This document shows, in pieces, positions 22,133 to 31,165 of a stretch of DNA of 54,815 bases. A model generated the notes under the pieces. It was not told the DNA's origin. It saw only the letters and a program-made list of their open reading frames with translations, and made no database searches. The DNA is from Rhodospirillales bacterium (GTDB taxonomy: Bacteria; Pseudomonadota; Alphaproteobacteria; Kiloniellales; JACOMY01). The DNA lies in the NCBI GenBank assembly GCA_014324045.1, contig JACOMY010000017.1, positions 1 to 54,815 of the forward strand, in the 5' to 3' direction. The position numbers and the translations under genes were made by a program. Positions within the stretch are counted from its first letter, which is position 1, and each line of letters begins with the position of its first letter.

Positions 22133-23239
22133 CTTTTGAAACCCGCCTTGTGTGGCTTTGCGCTCCTGCTTGCCGCGCCGCTGCGGGCGGATGTCGACTG
22201 TAAGGCTTGGCCCGGTAGCGCCTTTTGGGCGGGAGATGTGGCCCGTTGCCTCGGCGCCGGCGCGGATCTCAACGCCAAGGATGACTCTGGCATGCAAGAT
22301 GGTGAGAACTGCTCGATGCGTTCCACTCAAGGAAGAGCTTCACAGCTTAATGAAATCAACTGCACATTGGATCCTGCATCTTGTGTGCACAAGGTGGCTT
22401 GGTACTTAGACAGAGACAACTCCATGTCTCCTGTTTCTTCTGAAGAAGGAGTAGGGGCAGCGATGGCCATTGCAGTTACAAAGAGTGGATATTCGCAGGC
22501 CGTGCAAGTGTGTCCTGGCGTGTATTTAGCCACAGCGCATGGAATTTTAGATGATCCAGAAGAAGCACAAAAACAAAATAGAACTCAAGACAGTCCTTCA
22601 GAGAATATATACGGGATATCCCCTTATCCCCTTTCTGAAAAAACAGTTATGACCGCAAAAAATGACAGCAGTTATTTGTCTCCAAGAATAAAAAACCCTT
22701 CAGCATGGCGTGATCCTCAAACAAACTATGTGTTTATAAAGGTGGACAATCCATTAAACCCCAATCATTTTATAAGACCTGTAAGAGCTTCTGATTAAAG
22801 GTTAATTGAAGCTTCTAATACAGGTGAAATTACCGTTCATCTTTACAGACCAAAAACAGCATTTAAAACGGATGCGGTGGGAACTCCTGATTTTAATGAA
22901 GACACAGCAGTCAATGCTCTTACTGAGCTAAAACCTCTCCGTAAATCCCCAATGAAAGTCGCTCAGCCGTGCGCTAAAGGTATTGGTTATAGTGGAATTT
23001 TAGGGACAAGTTGCCCCAACGAAGCAGGGTCTTCGGGCAACCCTGAAGTGGTAAACATTAATGGACTGAATCTTTTAATTGGTACGCACATTAAAGGACT
23101 TGGTATAGCAGAAGATTCATTTAGTGGAGCGAGTATTGAGAGTGATCTATTGCAATCTCATCACTTTTGTAAAGACTATGAGTCTGTTTGCGGTCAACCG
23201 TGTTTAGAATTAGATGAAGTCTTAAACTCGTCTAAATAA
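22127..23239 (+). pseudogene. Ankyrin-type secretion leader fused to trypsin-like serine protease, interrupted by TAA
   Basis: The first 53 codons are high-GC and read as a signal peptide (MRLLKPALCGFALLLAAPLR) followed by DVARCLGAGADLNAKDDSG, the usual N-terminus of secreted ankyrin-repeat proteins. From about 22290 the DNA turns AT-rich and the same frame encodes a chymotrypsin-fold protease: ATAHG with the catalytic His codon at 22538-22540, NYVFIKVD near 22725, and CPNEAGSSGNP at about 23012-23044 for the Ser. The residue expected to be catalytic Asp reads Asn, although a neighbouring Asp could substitute. A single in-frame TAA at 22796-22798 splits the domain. The frame then runs on to 23239 with no other stop. 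It is either a young pseudogene or two fragments. The AT-rich part is probably acquired. Confidence 0.65.
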
Positions 23240-23319
23240 AGAGTTTCACAATAAAGCGTTTCACTTTGATACGATACCAGGCTATTGAACGAGGTTTGGC
23301 GCCGCTGGGCCGGACGCAC

Positions 23320-23428
23320 GGGCACAGGCAAAGGCGCCCCCCTTCGCAATGCTGCCACAACCGGCGTCTTCGGGAAATCGGAAGCGGCCCAGACATAAGG
23401 AACGAGACAAAGGAACGATAAGATTCGG
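23320..23428. repeat. ~108-bp imperfect direct repeat, copy 2
   Basis: The copy of 22026-22132, same orientation, lying about 80 bases after the protease stop, where the DNA has returned to high GC. Differences are scattered substitutions and one small indel near 23395. After AAGGAACGATAAGAT the two copies diverge: here ATG is replaced by ATT, so no start codon follows directly. Confidence 0.85.
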
Positions 23429-23458
23429 TTTGCCCGCGCTCAACCGGACCGAGTCGCC

Positions 23459-23614
23459 ATGACGGCCCTGGAGATGGGGCGCCTGGCAGTTCTTTCCGCC
23501 GTCGGATTGGAGTGCTGAGGCTACTGGCTGGCCTATGCGCCGGGCGGCGCTCTACCGCGTCCCGAGCCGACCGTCTTCCGCGACTAGATCTGCAAGGGGG
23601 CGCAGCAAGTCTAG
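23459..23614 (+). pseudogene. Small decayed open frame after repeat copy 2
   Basis: From ATG 23459 one frame reads MGRLAVLSAVGLEC, stop, GYWLAYAPGGALPRPEPTVF, stop, and a short end overlapping the xerC stop. The first part resembles a short hydrophobic leader. Two in-frame stops in about 50 codons indicate decay. The family is not recognised, so this is a weak call. Confidence 0.3.
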
Positions 23615-24564
23615 CGTTTCTTGCCGGCCTTGGCTCGTGGGTGGACGGCATAGGCCTTCAGCAGGCTTGAGGGATCGACGGCGGTATAGCGCTGGGTGGT
23701 CGAGAGGGAGGCATGGCCAAGTAGGTCCTGGATAGCGCGCAGGTCGGCGCCGCCTGCCAGCAGATGGGTGGCGAAGGAGTGGCGCAGGGCGTGCGGAGTA
23801 GCGCTCTCCGGCAGGCCCAGGCTGCGGCGCAGGTCACGGATGCCCAACTGTACCACGCGGGGCGACAGCGGGCCGCCGCGCAGCCCCCGGAAGAGGGCTT
23901 CGCCGGATACAGGCCGATAGGGGCAGGTCTCGCGGTAGAGCCGGAGAGCGTCCAGGATCTCCGGCAGCAGCGGCACCATGCGCACCTTGCTCCCCTTGCC
24001 CAGAATGCGCAGCGTTCGGTCGCTGCCCTGCGGCAGGTCTCCGGCGGTCAGGCCGAGGGCCTCGCCGATGCGCAGCCCGGCGCCGTAGAGCAGCAGCAGG
24101 ACAGCCCGGTCGCGCGCCTGAATCCAGGCCGGTTGCTCTTTGGCCGGGGGCGCCTCGACGAGTTCCCGTGCATCCGGTACCGAAAGGGCCTTGGGCAGAG
24201 CGGCCGGCAGCTTCGGTGCCCTGAGGCCGCCGATCCGGCTGTTGGCGAAGCGTCCTTGCCGTTCGCCCCAGTGGAAGAATCCGCGCACGACGGAAAGCGC
24301 CCTGGCGCTGGAGGCATGGGAGAGGCCCCGGCTGGACCGTTCGGCTAACCAGGCGCGGAAGTCGCGCAGCTTGAGTTCCTCCAGCTGTGCCAGCGACACC
24401 CGGCCGCCCCGATGCAGCGCGAGGAAGCTCAAGAAAGCCGCCAGATCGCGCCGATAGGCATCGAGGGTACGGTCGGCCGCGCGTTTCTCGATCGTCAGCC
24501 AGTCTTGCCACAGGACGATGGCGTCCTGCAGCTCCGGCTCTGCGTTCAGCGCCCAGTCGGCCAA
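23611..24564 (-). CDS. xerC: Tyrosine recombinase XerC
   Basis: 317 residues. It resolves chromosome dimers at dif together with XerD. N-terminal SAM-like DNA-binding domain at about 15-105. Catalytic residues are visible: Arg in GAGLRIGEALGLT, Lys in LGKGSKVRMVPL, His-x-x-Arg in PHALRHSFATHLLAGGADL, His in LLGHASLSTTQ and Tyr in TTQRYTAVD. Its position beside a DUF484 gene matches the conserved xerC neighbourhood, so XerC is preferred over XerD or a phage integrase. Confidence 0.93.
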   Translation of the reverse strand: MADWALNAEPELQDAIVLWQDWLTIEKRAADRTLDAYRRDLAAFLSFLALHRGGRVSLAQLEELKLRDFRAWLAERSSRGLSHASSARALSVVRGFFHWGERQGRFANSRIGGLRAPKLPAALPKALSVPDARELVEAPPAKEQPAWIQARDRAVLLLLYGAGLRIGEALGLTAGDLPQGSDRTLRILGKGSKVRMVPLLPEILDALRLYRETCPYRPVSGEALFRGLRGGPLSPRVVQLGIRDLRRSLGLPESATPHALRHSFATHLLAGGADLRAIQDLLGHASLSTTQRYTAVDPSSLLKAYAVHPRAKAGKKR

Positions 24565-24570
24565 GGCACT

Positions 24571-25317
24571 CTAGCGCGGCAGCGCCAGCCAGGTGCGCAG
24601 CAGCTCTCCAAAGGTGGCGGCCAGGAACAGCAGGAGCGCACGGCCGCCGCCGTCGGTGGCCCGGCCCAAGGCGAAGCGGGCCTCGTCGCGGCTGCCCAGT
24701 CCAAGCAAGGCCGGGGGGGTCTTGTCGCTGACGGTCAAGCGGATCAGCGCCTCGGCCCGGATCAAACCGGCACCGGCGCCGAAGACCTCCGGCATGCCGT
24801 GCGGGCAGGAGGCGACCTTTATGTCCGACTCGCTGCCCAGGATGCGCTCGACCATGCCCGGGGCCAGCTGTACCAGGCCGCGCATGCAGGGCGGCCGCCG
24901 TGTCTCGCAGAGCGCTTCGTCGCGCTGCTCGATAGCGAGGGCAACGGCGTCGAGCTGCAGCAGGCTCGGCAGATCTTGGCCTACCTTGCCGACCAAACCC
25001 TCGAAACTGTCGGCCGACAGCAGTGCACGGGCGGCAGCCAAGACGCGGCGTTGCTCGGCCTGAAGATTGCGGGCGGTATCGGCCAGGCGGGCGATCTCCT
25101 GGCGCAGGGCCTCGTTGGCGACGCGGGCCCGCTCAAGCAAGGCCGTCCGCAGGTCGACGACGCCCTCACCGCAGTCGAGACCGGGCAGGATGGTTGCGCA
25201 GAGGTCGGGGCGGTTCAGCAGGAAATCGGGATTGCGGCGCAGGAAGCGGGCTATCTCCTCCGGGCTGGCTATGCCTGGCTTGGCTGTTACGCACTCGGTC
25301 TGCTTATCGCTACCCAT
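24571..25317 (-). CDS. DUF484 family protein
   Basis: 248 residues with the DUF484 start PEEIARFLRRNPDFLLNRPDL, followed by a coiled segment (about 60-100) and a GAF-like domain. The function is unknown. In many proteobacteria this gene sits directly upstream of xerC, as here with 6 bases between them, so they are surely one operon. Nothing abnormal is seen. Confidence 0.88.
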   Translation of the reverse strand: MGSDKQTECVTAKPGIASPEEIARFLRRNPDFLLNRPDLCATILPGLDCGEGVVDLRTALLERARVANEALRQEIARLADTARNLQAEQRRVLAAARALLSADSFEGLVGKVGQDLPSLLQLDAVALAIEQRDEALCETRRPPCMRGLVQLAPGMVERILGSESDIKVASCPHGMPEVFGAGAGLIRAEALIRLTVSDKTPPALLGLGSRDEARFALGRATDGGGRALLLFLAATFGELLRTWLALPR

Positions 25318-25341
25318 GGCCGACCCCTGCCGCCCTGCCCG

Positions 25342-26016
25342 CTACTCGGCAGCCTGCTTGGGCAGGATGGACTGACCGGTCTTCTCCCAGTCGGCCAGGA
25401 AGGCGGCCAGGCCCCTGTCGGTCAGCGGATGCTCGAAGAGGGCACGCAAGACCGCCGGCGGGATGGTCGCCACGTCGGCGCCCAGGCAAGCCGCCTCGAC
25501 CACATGCTTGACGCCCCGCACGGAGGCTACCAGTACCTCGGTCTTGAGGCCCGGATACTGCGAGTAGATCTCGACGATCTCGGCGATCAGGTCCATGCCG
25601 TCCTGGCCGGCGTCGTCCAGCCGCCCGACGAAGGGCGAGATGTAGGCCGCTCCGGCCTTGGCCGCCAGCAGCGCTTGCCCGGCGGAGAAGCAGAGCGTCA
25701 CATTGACCGGCGTGCCCTCGCCGGCCAGCACCTTGCAGGTCTTGAGCCCGTCCACGGTCAAAGGCACCTTCACCGCGACATTGGGCGCCAGGCCGGCCAG
25801 CAGGCGGCCCTCGGCCAGCATGGTCTCGTGATCGGTCGCGGTCACTTCGGCCGAAACCGGGCCCGGTACCACGGCGCAGATCTCGCGCACCGCTTGCAGG
25901 AAGGGGCGCCCCGACTGGGCCACCAGGGAGGGGTTGGTGGTGACCCCGTCTACCAGCCCGGTGGCCGACAAGACCTCGATCTCGGCCAGGTCGGCCGTGT
26001 CGATGAAGAACTTCAT
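25342..26016 (-). CDS. fsa: Transaldolase / fructose-6-phosphate aldolase family enzyme
   Basis: 224 residues, the short single-domain class. [20 protein letters not shown] and [15 protein letters not shown] open the barrel. The Schiff-base lysine is in NVAVKVPLT near residue 84, and [14 protein letters not shown] near 130 is the phosphate-binding part. Such proteins act as transaldolase in the pentose phosphate pathway or as fructose-6-phosphate aldolase; sequence alone does not decide, so the symbol is by family. It lies 24 bases upstream of the DUF484-xerC pair and divergent from priA. Confidence 0.9.
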   Translation of the reverse strand: MKFFIDTADLAEIEVLSATGLVDGVTTNPSLVAQSGRPFLQAVREICAVVPGPVSAEVTATDHETMLAEGRLLAGLAPNVAVKVPLTVDGLKTCKVLAGEGTPVNVTLCFSAGQALLAAKAGAAYISPFVGRLDDAGQDGMDLIAEIVEIYSQYPGLKTEVLVASVRGVKHVVEAACLGADVATIPPAVLRALFEHPLTDRGLAAFLADWEKTGQSILPKQAAE

Positions 26017-26109
26017 GCTTCCCGCAGTCTCCCCTGCTCGCCGCGGCCGTCCTGGGAGGCACTATCGCGGCGCTGTTCCAAGCCTCCAATCCGGTATAGA
26101 GCCTAGGCC

Positions 26110-28335
26110 ATGTCCGACCCGCTTGCCAATGCTGCCGAGGGTCCAGGGGCAGAGGAACGGCGCTGCGCCGTCCTGTTGCCGCTGCCTCTGGCGGGTGCCT
26201 TCGACTATCTGGTGCCGCCCGGCCTGGAACTGGAGGAGGGTGCAGTGGTGCAGGTGCCTTTGGGCGGACGCGACAGCCTGGGCGTGGTCTGGGGGCCGGG
26301 CGGGGAGGGCACCGCCAAGCGCCTGAAGGCCGTGCGCGCCCGGTTGGGCGAGACCGCGATCCCGGAGATCAGCCGGCGCTTCGTCGAATGGGTGGCCGAC
26401 TACGTCATGGCGCCGCCGGGAGCGGTGCTGCGTATGCTGCTGTCTAGCAGCGGCCTGAGCCAAGCGGAAAAGCCGCGCCGGGCCTGGCGTCTGGCCAAAG
26501 AGGGCGCCGCGCGTGCCGAAGCCTTGCGGATGACCGATGCGCGCCGGCGTCTCCTGGCGCTTGCCGAAGACGGCCTGGCGCGCAGCCTGACCGCCTTCGC
26601 CGAGGAGGCCGGGGCTGGTACCGGCGCGGTCAAGGGGCTGATCGAGGCCGGTGTGCTGGAGGAAGTGCGGCTGCCGGCCCTCTCCTGGCCGCGTCTGGAT
26701 CCCGGGCGGCCCGGCCCGGCGCTTTCGGCCCAACAGCAGGCGGCTGCCGACCGTCTCGCTGCCGGTGTCGGCGGTGGATTCGCCGTGACCCTGCTGGACG
26801 GCGTCACCGGCTCCGGCAAGACCGAGGTCTACCTGGAGGCGGTTGCGGCGGCGTTGGCAGCCGGTCGTCAGGTCCTGGTGCTACTGCCGGAGATCGCGCT
26901 TTCGGCGCAGTTGCTGGATCGCTTCGCCGCGCGCTTCGGTGCCCGGCCGGCCGCCTGGCACTCGGAACTGGGGCAGGGGCAGCGGCGCCGCGCCTGGCGG
27001 GCGGTGCTTGAGGGGCGGCTCTCGCTGGTGGTGGGCGCGCGCTCGGCCCTCTTCCTACCCTTCCGGGACCTTGGCCTCATCGTGGTCGATGAGGAGCACG
27101 AGGCTGCATTCAAGCAGGAGGACGGGGTGCATTATCACGCCCGCGACATGGCGGTGGCGCGCGGGCAGCTGGGCGGCATCCCGGTGATCCTGGCCTCCGC
27201 CACGCCCTCCTTGGAGAGCCTGACCAATGCCGCCGCCGGACGCTACGGCGTTGAGCGTCTACCGCAACGGCACGGCTCTGCCCTTCTGCCCAAGGCGGAG
27301 CTGATCGACATGCGCCGGCACCGCCCGCCGCCGATCGAGGGGCTGGGACAGTCGTGGCTATCTCCGCCGCTGCGTAGCGCCATCGCCGAGACCCTGGCGC
27401 AAGGCGGGCAGGCCTTGCTGTTCCTGAACCGCCGGGGCTATGCGCCGCTGACCCTCTGCCGGGCCTGCGGGCATCGGCTGCAGTGCCGCAACTGTAGCGC
27501 TTGGATGGTGGAGCATCGCCTGGCCGGACGCCTGCAGTGCCACCACTGCGGCGACTGGATGCGGCTGCCGCAGCGCTGCCCAGAGTGCGATGCCGAGGAC
27601 AGCCTGGCTGCCTGCGGCCCTGGAGTCGAACGCCTGGCTGAGGAGGCGGCAGCTCTCTTTCCCGAGGCCCGCCGCGCCGTCTTTTCCAGCGACCTCCTGG
27701 CCGGTCCCGGCGAGGCTGCCGCTCTGCTCCGGGCCATCGCCGACCGCAAGATCGATTTGCTGATCGGCACCCAGCTCGTGGCCAAGGGCCATCACTTCCC
27801 GGACCTTACTCTGGTCGGGGTGGTCGACGGCGACCTAGGCCTCAACGGCGGCGACCCGCGTGCCGGCGAGCGCTCCTTTCAGCTGTTGCAGCAGGTGGCG
27901 GGCCGCGCCGGCCGGGCCGAGCGTCCGGGCCGCGCCTTGGTACAGACCTTCGACCCCGGCCACCCGGTGATGCAGGCGCTGGGGCAGCAGAACCGCGACG
28001 CCTTCCTCGCCGCAGAAAGCCGCAACCGGCGGCTGGGCGGCCTGCCGCCCTTCGGACGCCAGATCGCCCTCATCGTGTCCGCGCCCAGTGCCGACCGGGC
28101 CGATGCGGCCTGCGCGCTGCTGTCGCGTGCGGCCCCGCGGCACGACGATGTCCGCATCTGGGGACCGGCCCCGGCCCCGTTACCGGTGCTCCGCGGCCGT
28201 CACCGCCGCCGCTTCCTGGTGCAGGGCCCGCGCGGCCGCCGCTTGCAGGGGCTGGTCCGGGCCTGGCTCAAGGACCTTCGGGTGCCGGCGGAGGTGCGGG
28301 TGGCGATCGACGTGGACCCGCAGTCTTTCCTCTAG
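26110..28335 (+). CDS. priA: Primosomal replication-restart helicase PriA
   Basis: 741 residues. It reloads the replisome at stalled forks. N-terminal DNA-binding region (about 20-110), Walker A GVTGSGKTEVYLEA near 236, the DEEH box VVDEEHEAAFKQEDGVHYHARD, and the zinc-binding insert with eight Cys (CRACG...CRNC...CHHCG...CPEC) at about 455-500. Helicase motifs V and VI are in GTQLVAKGHHFPDLTLVG and QQVAGRAGRAER. In many alphaproteobacteria the atp operon follows priA directly; here about 5.7 kb intervenes. Confidence 0.96.
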   Translation: MSDPLANAAEGPGAEERRCAVLLPLPLAGAFDYLVPPGLELEEGAVVQVPLGGRDSLGVVWGPGGEGTAKRLKAVRARLGETAIPEISRRFVEWVADYVMAPPGAVLRMLLSSSGLSQAEKPRRAWRLAKEGAARAEALRMTDARRRLLALAEDGLARSLTAFAEEAGAGTGAVKGLIEAGVLEEVRLPALSWPRLDPGRPGPALSAQQQAAADRLAAGVGGGFAVTLLDGVTGSGKTEVYLEAVAAALAAGRQVLVLLPEIALSAQLLDRFAARFGARPAAWHSELGQGQRRRAWRAVLEGRLSLVVGARSALFLPFRDLGLIVVDEEHEAAFKQEDGVHYHARDMAVARGQLGGIPVILASATPSLESLTNAAAGRYGVERLPQRHGSALLPKAELIDMRRHRPPPIEGLGQSWLSPPLRSAIAETLAQGGQALLFLNRRGYAPLTLCRACGHRLQCRNCSAWMVEHRLAGRLQCHHCGDWMRLPQRCPECDAEDSLAACGPGVERLAEEAAALFPEARRAVFSSDLLAGPGEAAALLRAIADRKIDLLIGTQLVAKGHHFPDLTLVGVVDGDLGLNGGDPRAGERSFQLLQQVAGRAGRAERPGRALVQTFDPGHPVMQALGQQNRDAFLAAESRNRRLGGLPPFGRQIALIVSAPSADRADAACALLSRAAPRHDDVRIWGPAPAPLPVLRGRHRRRFLVQGPRGRRLQGLVRAWLKDLRVPAEVRVAIDVDPQSFL

Positions 28336-28350
28336 TGAAACCGTGGGCCT

Positions 28351-29502
28351 CTAGTGAAACCGCAGGTTTGCCGCAGAGAGTTGGTCCAGCCTGGTGCAGC
28401 CCATGAGGCGCATGCCGCGTTCGAGTTCCTCGCGCATCAGGCTTAAGGCGCGCTCCACACCGGCCTGACCGGCGACGGCCAGGGGAAAGAGATAGTAGCG
28501 GCCGGCGCCAACCGCCTTGGCACCTAGGGCCAGGGCCTTGAGGACGTGGGTGCCGCGGGTCACGCCGCCGTCCAGGATGACGTCGATTCGGCCGCCCACG
28601 GCCTCCACGATCTCGGCCAGTTGGTCGAAGGGTGCGCGCGATCCGTCCAGTTGGCGGCCGCCATGGTTGGAGAGCACGATGCCGGTGCAGCCGATCTCAA
28701 CCGCGCGCTTGGCATCCTCGACCGACATCACGCCCTTCAGGCAGAACTGGCCGTCCCATAAGGCGACCATGCGGGCGACATCGTCCCAGTCCATGGCCGG
28801 GTCCAGCATCTCGGTAAAGTAGCGGCCGATGGAAAGCGCGACGCCGCTCATGTCGATGTGGCCGTTCAGTTGCGGCAAGGAGAAACGCTCGTGGGTCACA
28901 TAGTCGAGGCCCCACCTGGGCTTGATTGCGAACTGCAGCATGCTGGCCGGAGTCAGCTTCAAGGGGATCGAGAAGCCGCTGCGCAGGTCGCGCTCGCGGT
29001 TGCCGCCGGTGATGCTGTCTACCGTCAGCATCATGATATCGACGCCGGCTGTCTTGGCACGTTCCAGCATCGCGCCGTTCAGGCCGCGATCCTTGTGGAA
29101 GTAGAACTGATAGACCTGCGGGGTGTCGTAGGCTCGGCGCAGTTCCTCCAGGCTGACCGTGCCGAGCGAGGAAACGCCGAAGAGCGTGCCGAATCGCGCC
29201 GATGCGGCCGCTACGGCGCGCTCTCCGCGATGATGGAACAGCCGCTGCAGGGCGGTCGGCGCACAGTAGAAGGGCATCGCCAGTCTCTGCCCCATCACCG
29301 TGGTGGAAAGATCGACCTCCTTCACGCCGCGCAACACATTGGGGACTAGGTCGCAGCGCTCGAAGCTTTCGCTGTTGCGGCGCAGAGTGACCTCGTCGTC
29401 GGCACCGCCGTCGATGTAGTCGAAGATCGGTCCCGGCAGCCGCCGTTTCGCCAAGCGGCGGAAATCCCGAAAAGAGTGGCAGTGCTTCAAGCGCATCCTC
29501 AA
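28351..29502 (-). CDS. FMN-dependent alpha-hydroxy-acid dehydrogenase (L-lactate dehydrogenase LldD-like)
   Basis: 383 residues with the whole (S)-2-hydroxy-acid oxidase fold. FDYIDGGADDEVTLRRN opens the barrel near residue 29; SNHGGRQLDGSRAP holds the catalytic His and substrate Arg; DGGVTRGTHVLKALALGAKA binds the FMN phosphate. The family oxidises L-lactate, glycolate or mandelate with electrons passed to quinone or O2; LldD-type lactate dehydrogenase is the most likely. It is convergent with priA (15 bases between stops), with no partner genes nearby. Confidence 0.88.
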   Translation of the reverse strand: MRMRLKHCHSFRDFRRLAKRRLPGPIFDYIDGGADDEVTLRRNSESFERCDLVPNVLRGVKEVDLSTTVMGQRLAMPFYCAPTALQRLFHHRGERAVAAASARFGTLFGVSSLGTVSLEELRRAYDTPQVYQFYFHKDRGLNGAMLERAKTAGVDIMMLTVDSITGGNRERDLRSGFSIPLKLTPASMLQFAIKPRWGLDYVTHERFSLPQLNGHIDMSGVALSIGRYFTEMLDPAMDWDDVARMVALWDGQFCLKGVMSVEDAKRAVEIGCTGIVLSNHGGRQLDGSRAPFDQLAEIVEAVGGRIDVILDGGVTRGTHVLKALALGAKAVGAGRYYLFPLAVAGQAGVERALSLMREELERGMRLMGCTRLDQLSAANLRFH

Positions 29503-29680
29503 GGTTCCCCCGGCGCCGCGCCGTCAATCCGCGGACATCCGGGAAAGATCGGCGCCGTTGCATAGGTCCGTATCAGGGCTGTGGCGATATAAAAAAGTGA
29601 CAAGGTCGAGAAATTTATTTGACCGCCGGGTAAATGATGTTAAAGATGTCCGTAGTTAAAAGAGGGAGTAAGATCAATAT

Positions 29681-29815
29681 AAAAAGCTGTTGGTTTGCTG
29701 TGTTGCGCTCTCGGTCGCCGCCTTGCTGAGCGGAGGCCGGCGAATCGGGTGCAATACCAAGAGGTGCTTATAAGCACTTGCAGGCGGCGGCAAGGCTCCC
29801 GGTCTAGTAGCACAC
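29681..29815 (+). pseudogene. Damaged lipoprotein-type leader of the barrel-module gene
   Basis: In the frame of the downstream ORF, codons from 29681 read KKLLVCCVALSVAALLSGG, a clear signal-peptide core. A GAGGGAG ribosome-binding stretch lies at 29662-29668, but the expected ATG is missing: the sequence is CAATATAAAAAG where CAATATGAAAAAG would give Met-Lys-Lys. The frame then meets TAA at 29771-29773 and is open again (ALAGGGKAPG) into the module that starts at 29816. The gene has probably lost its leader. Confidence 0.6.
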
Positions 29816-31165
29816 TTGACCCTCTCAAGAACCTACCGTGGAAACACGAAAAGACGGCTGAGCGGGATAATCGTACCGCAGGGGGAGCTTGTAAATTTCG
29901 ACAATGTCGATGTCAAGGCGGACGGTTCCTACAGCAAAATCCTCGCTGACGGTAATAGCGCGATCACCGGCCGCATATCCAGTTTCATGGATTTTGCTTT
30001 CGACCCGTCCGGGAATAGCCTTTCAGGGGTTTACATTAAAGCGGTACCGGGTACTACGCACCACTGGGTCAACATCGGTACTACCGGCCTCTTCGCCACT
30101 CCATCCGATGCGAACCCGCTCGCTCTTCTGATGGCCTATGAGGCCGATAGAGATTCCAGCTACGAGCGCATAGAGGCTGGGGGTGACAAGGCCGCACATC
30201 TCAATAGAGGCAAGGATCTTGACGATAGATTAACTATAGAACAGGATTCCGATAACACCGGGGCGTTTTCCGGATCTGGGGACGTGCGCCTTTACGCGGA
30301 CCGGCCCGGCGGCGAAAGCACCACTGCAGCGCAGACCACTTGTACAGGCAAAAACTGTTCGGTGAGAAGCGTGAGCGGGATGCAACCCGCGGCGTTCTTT
30401 TCCCTAGGCGATTACGGTCCGGTCGATAGCGAGCCGGACGACGTGCTGATGGTCATGACCAAGAACGACATCGCTTTGGCGCTTGACAGAACGCCTGGCC
30501 GCTCCGTCCTGGGAGCAACCCCTGCTCTCCGGTCGTTCGGAGCCTGGATGGATCATGCGGGTTTCTTCGTCACGACCGGCGGCACTTACGGATCCGGGGA
30601 CGACAAGAGATCTGCCCGCATGGTATCGGCGGCTGGCGAACGGACGGCAAGCAAACCGGCCACGAACGCGACCTGGCGCGGTTCGATGGTGGGAACCGTC
30701 ACGCAAGGCGAGGCAAGGGACCATACCCTCCGGGGCGAGGCGGAACTGACGTTCAACCTGAATCGCTCGACGGTCGATGCGCAGTTCTTCAACATCAAGG
30801 ATTTCGACAGGTTCGGTGCGCCGCACCTAGTGGCAACCGCGGTAAAAGGACGGCAAAAACAGAGCAACAGCATCCGCTTCGACAAAATTCCGGTCGCACG
30901 GGACGGCAGCTATGAGAAGACTTCGGCGGAGCATGACGGAGGCAATATCAGAGGTGCCTTCTATGGCGAGGGCCATGCCGAAACCGCCGGAACATTCGAC
31001 GTGTACAACATCATCGGATCCTTCGGCGCCAAGCGGGTGCTGCCTCCTGCCCGGGAAGGTGCGGGGAGCCAGACGGTGTCGTTAGGCACTATGATTGATA
31101 TTGGAACTATAACCCGTTCGGGGGACATCGCCGCGTCTCGGCCGCCAATGTATCGGCCGCTTTGA
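29816..31165 (+). CDS. TbpB-like barrel module protein A (leader lost?)
   Basis: 449 codons if the TTG at 29816 is used, but no ribosome-binding site precedes it, so translation is doubtful. In order: a DGSYSKI...ITGRIS segment; ERIEAGGDKAAHLNRG (about 116-131); LRLYADRPG; a Cys pair CTGKNC; DDVLMVMTKNDIALALD; FGAWMDHAGFFVTTGGTYGSG; WRGSMVGTVTQGEARDHTLRG; FFNIKDFDRFG; and the closing barrel signature GAFYGEGHAETAGTF...GSFGAKR near 390-410. The last part matches the TbpB-like domain of exported lipoproteins. Stretches are nearly identical in DNA to module B1. About 35 unrelated residues follow the signature and end at a TGA that overlaps the next TTG. Confidence 0.6.
   Translation: MTLSRTYRGNTKRRLSGIIVPQGELVNFDNVDVKADGSYSKILADGNSAITGRISSFMDFAFDPSGNSLSGVYIKAVPGTTHHWVNIGTTGLFATPSDANPLALLMAYEADRDSSYERIEAGGDKAAHLNRGKDLDDRLTIEQDSDNTGAFSGSGDVRLYADRPGGESTTAAQTTCTGKNCSVRSVSGMQPAAFFSLGDYGPVDSEPDDVLMVMTKNDIALALDRTPGRSVLGATPALRSFGAWMDHAGFFVTTGGTYGSGDDKRSARMVSAAGERTASKPATNATWRGSMVGTVTQGEARDHTLRGEAELTFNLNRSTVDAQFFNIKDFDRFGAPHLVATAVKGRQKQSNSIRFDKIPVARDGSYEKTSAEHDGGNIRGAFYGEGHAETAGTFDVYNIIGSFGAKRVLPPAREGAGSQTVSLGTMIDIGTITRSGDIAASRPPMYRPL

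Noticed and set aside
22796..22798. Recoding (readthrough) of TAA in the protease gene
   Set aside because: No stem-loop or context for recoding was apparent and TAA readthrough is rare; a nonsense mutation is simpler.
22026..23428. The 108-bp repeats as ends of an insertion sequence
   Set aside because: They are direct, not inverted, there is no transposase between them, and no short target duplication is visible.
24412..26106. 564-codon plus-strand open frame over xerC, DUF484 and the aldolase
   Set aside because: Runs antisense across three recognisable genes and has no domain of its own.
29816..31165. TTG codons at 29816 and 31162 as genuine translation starts
   Set aside because: Both lie inside the same repeated 15-base phrase without ribosome-binding sites; a clear leader frame lies upstream of the first, so they are probably internal codons.
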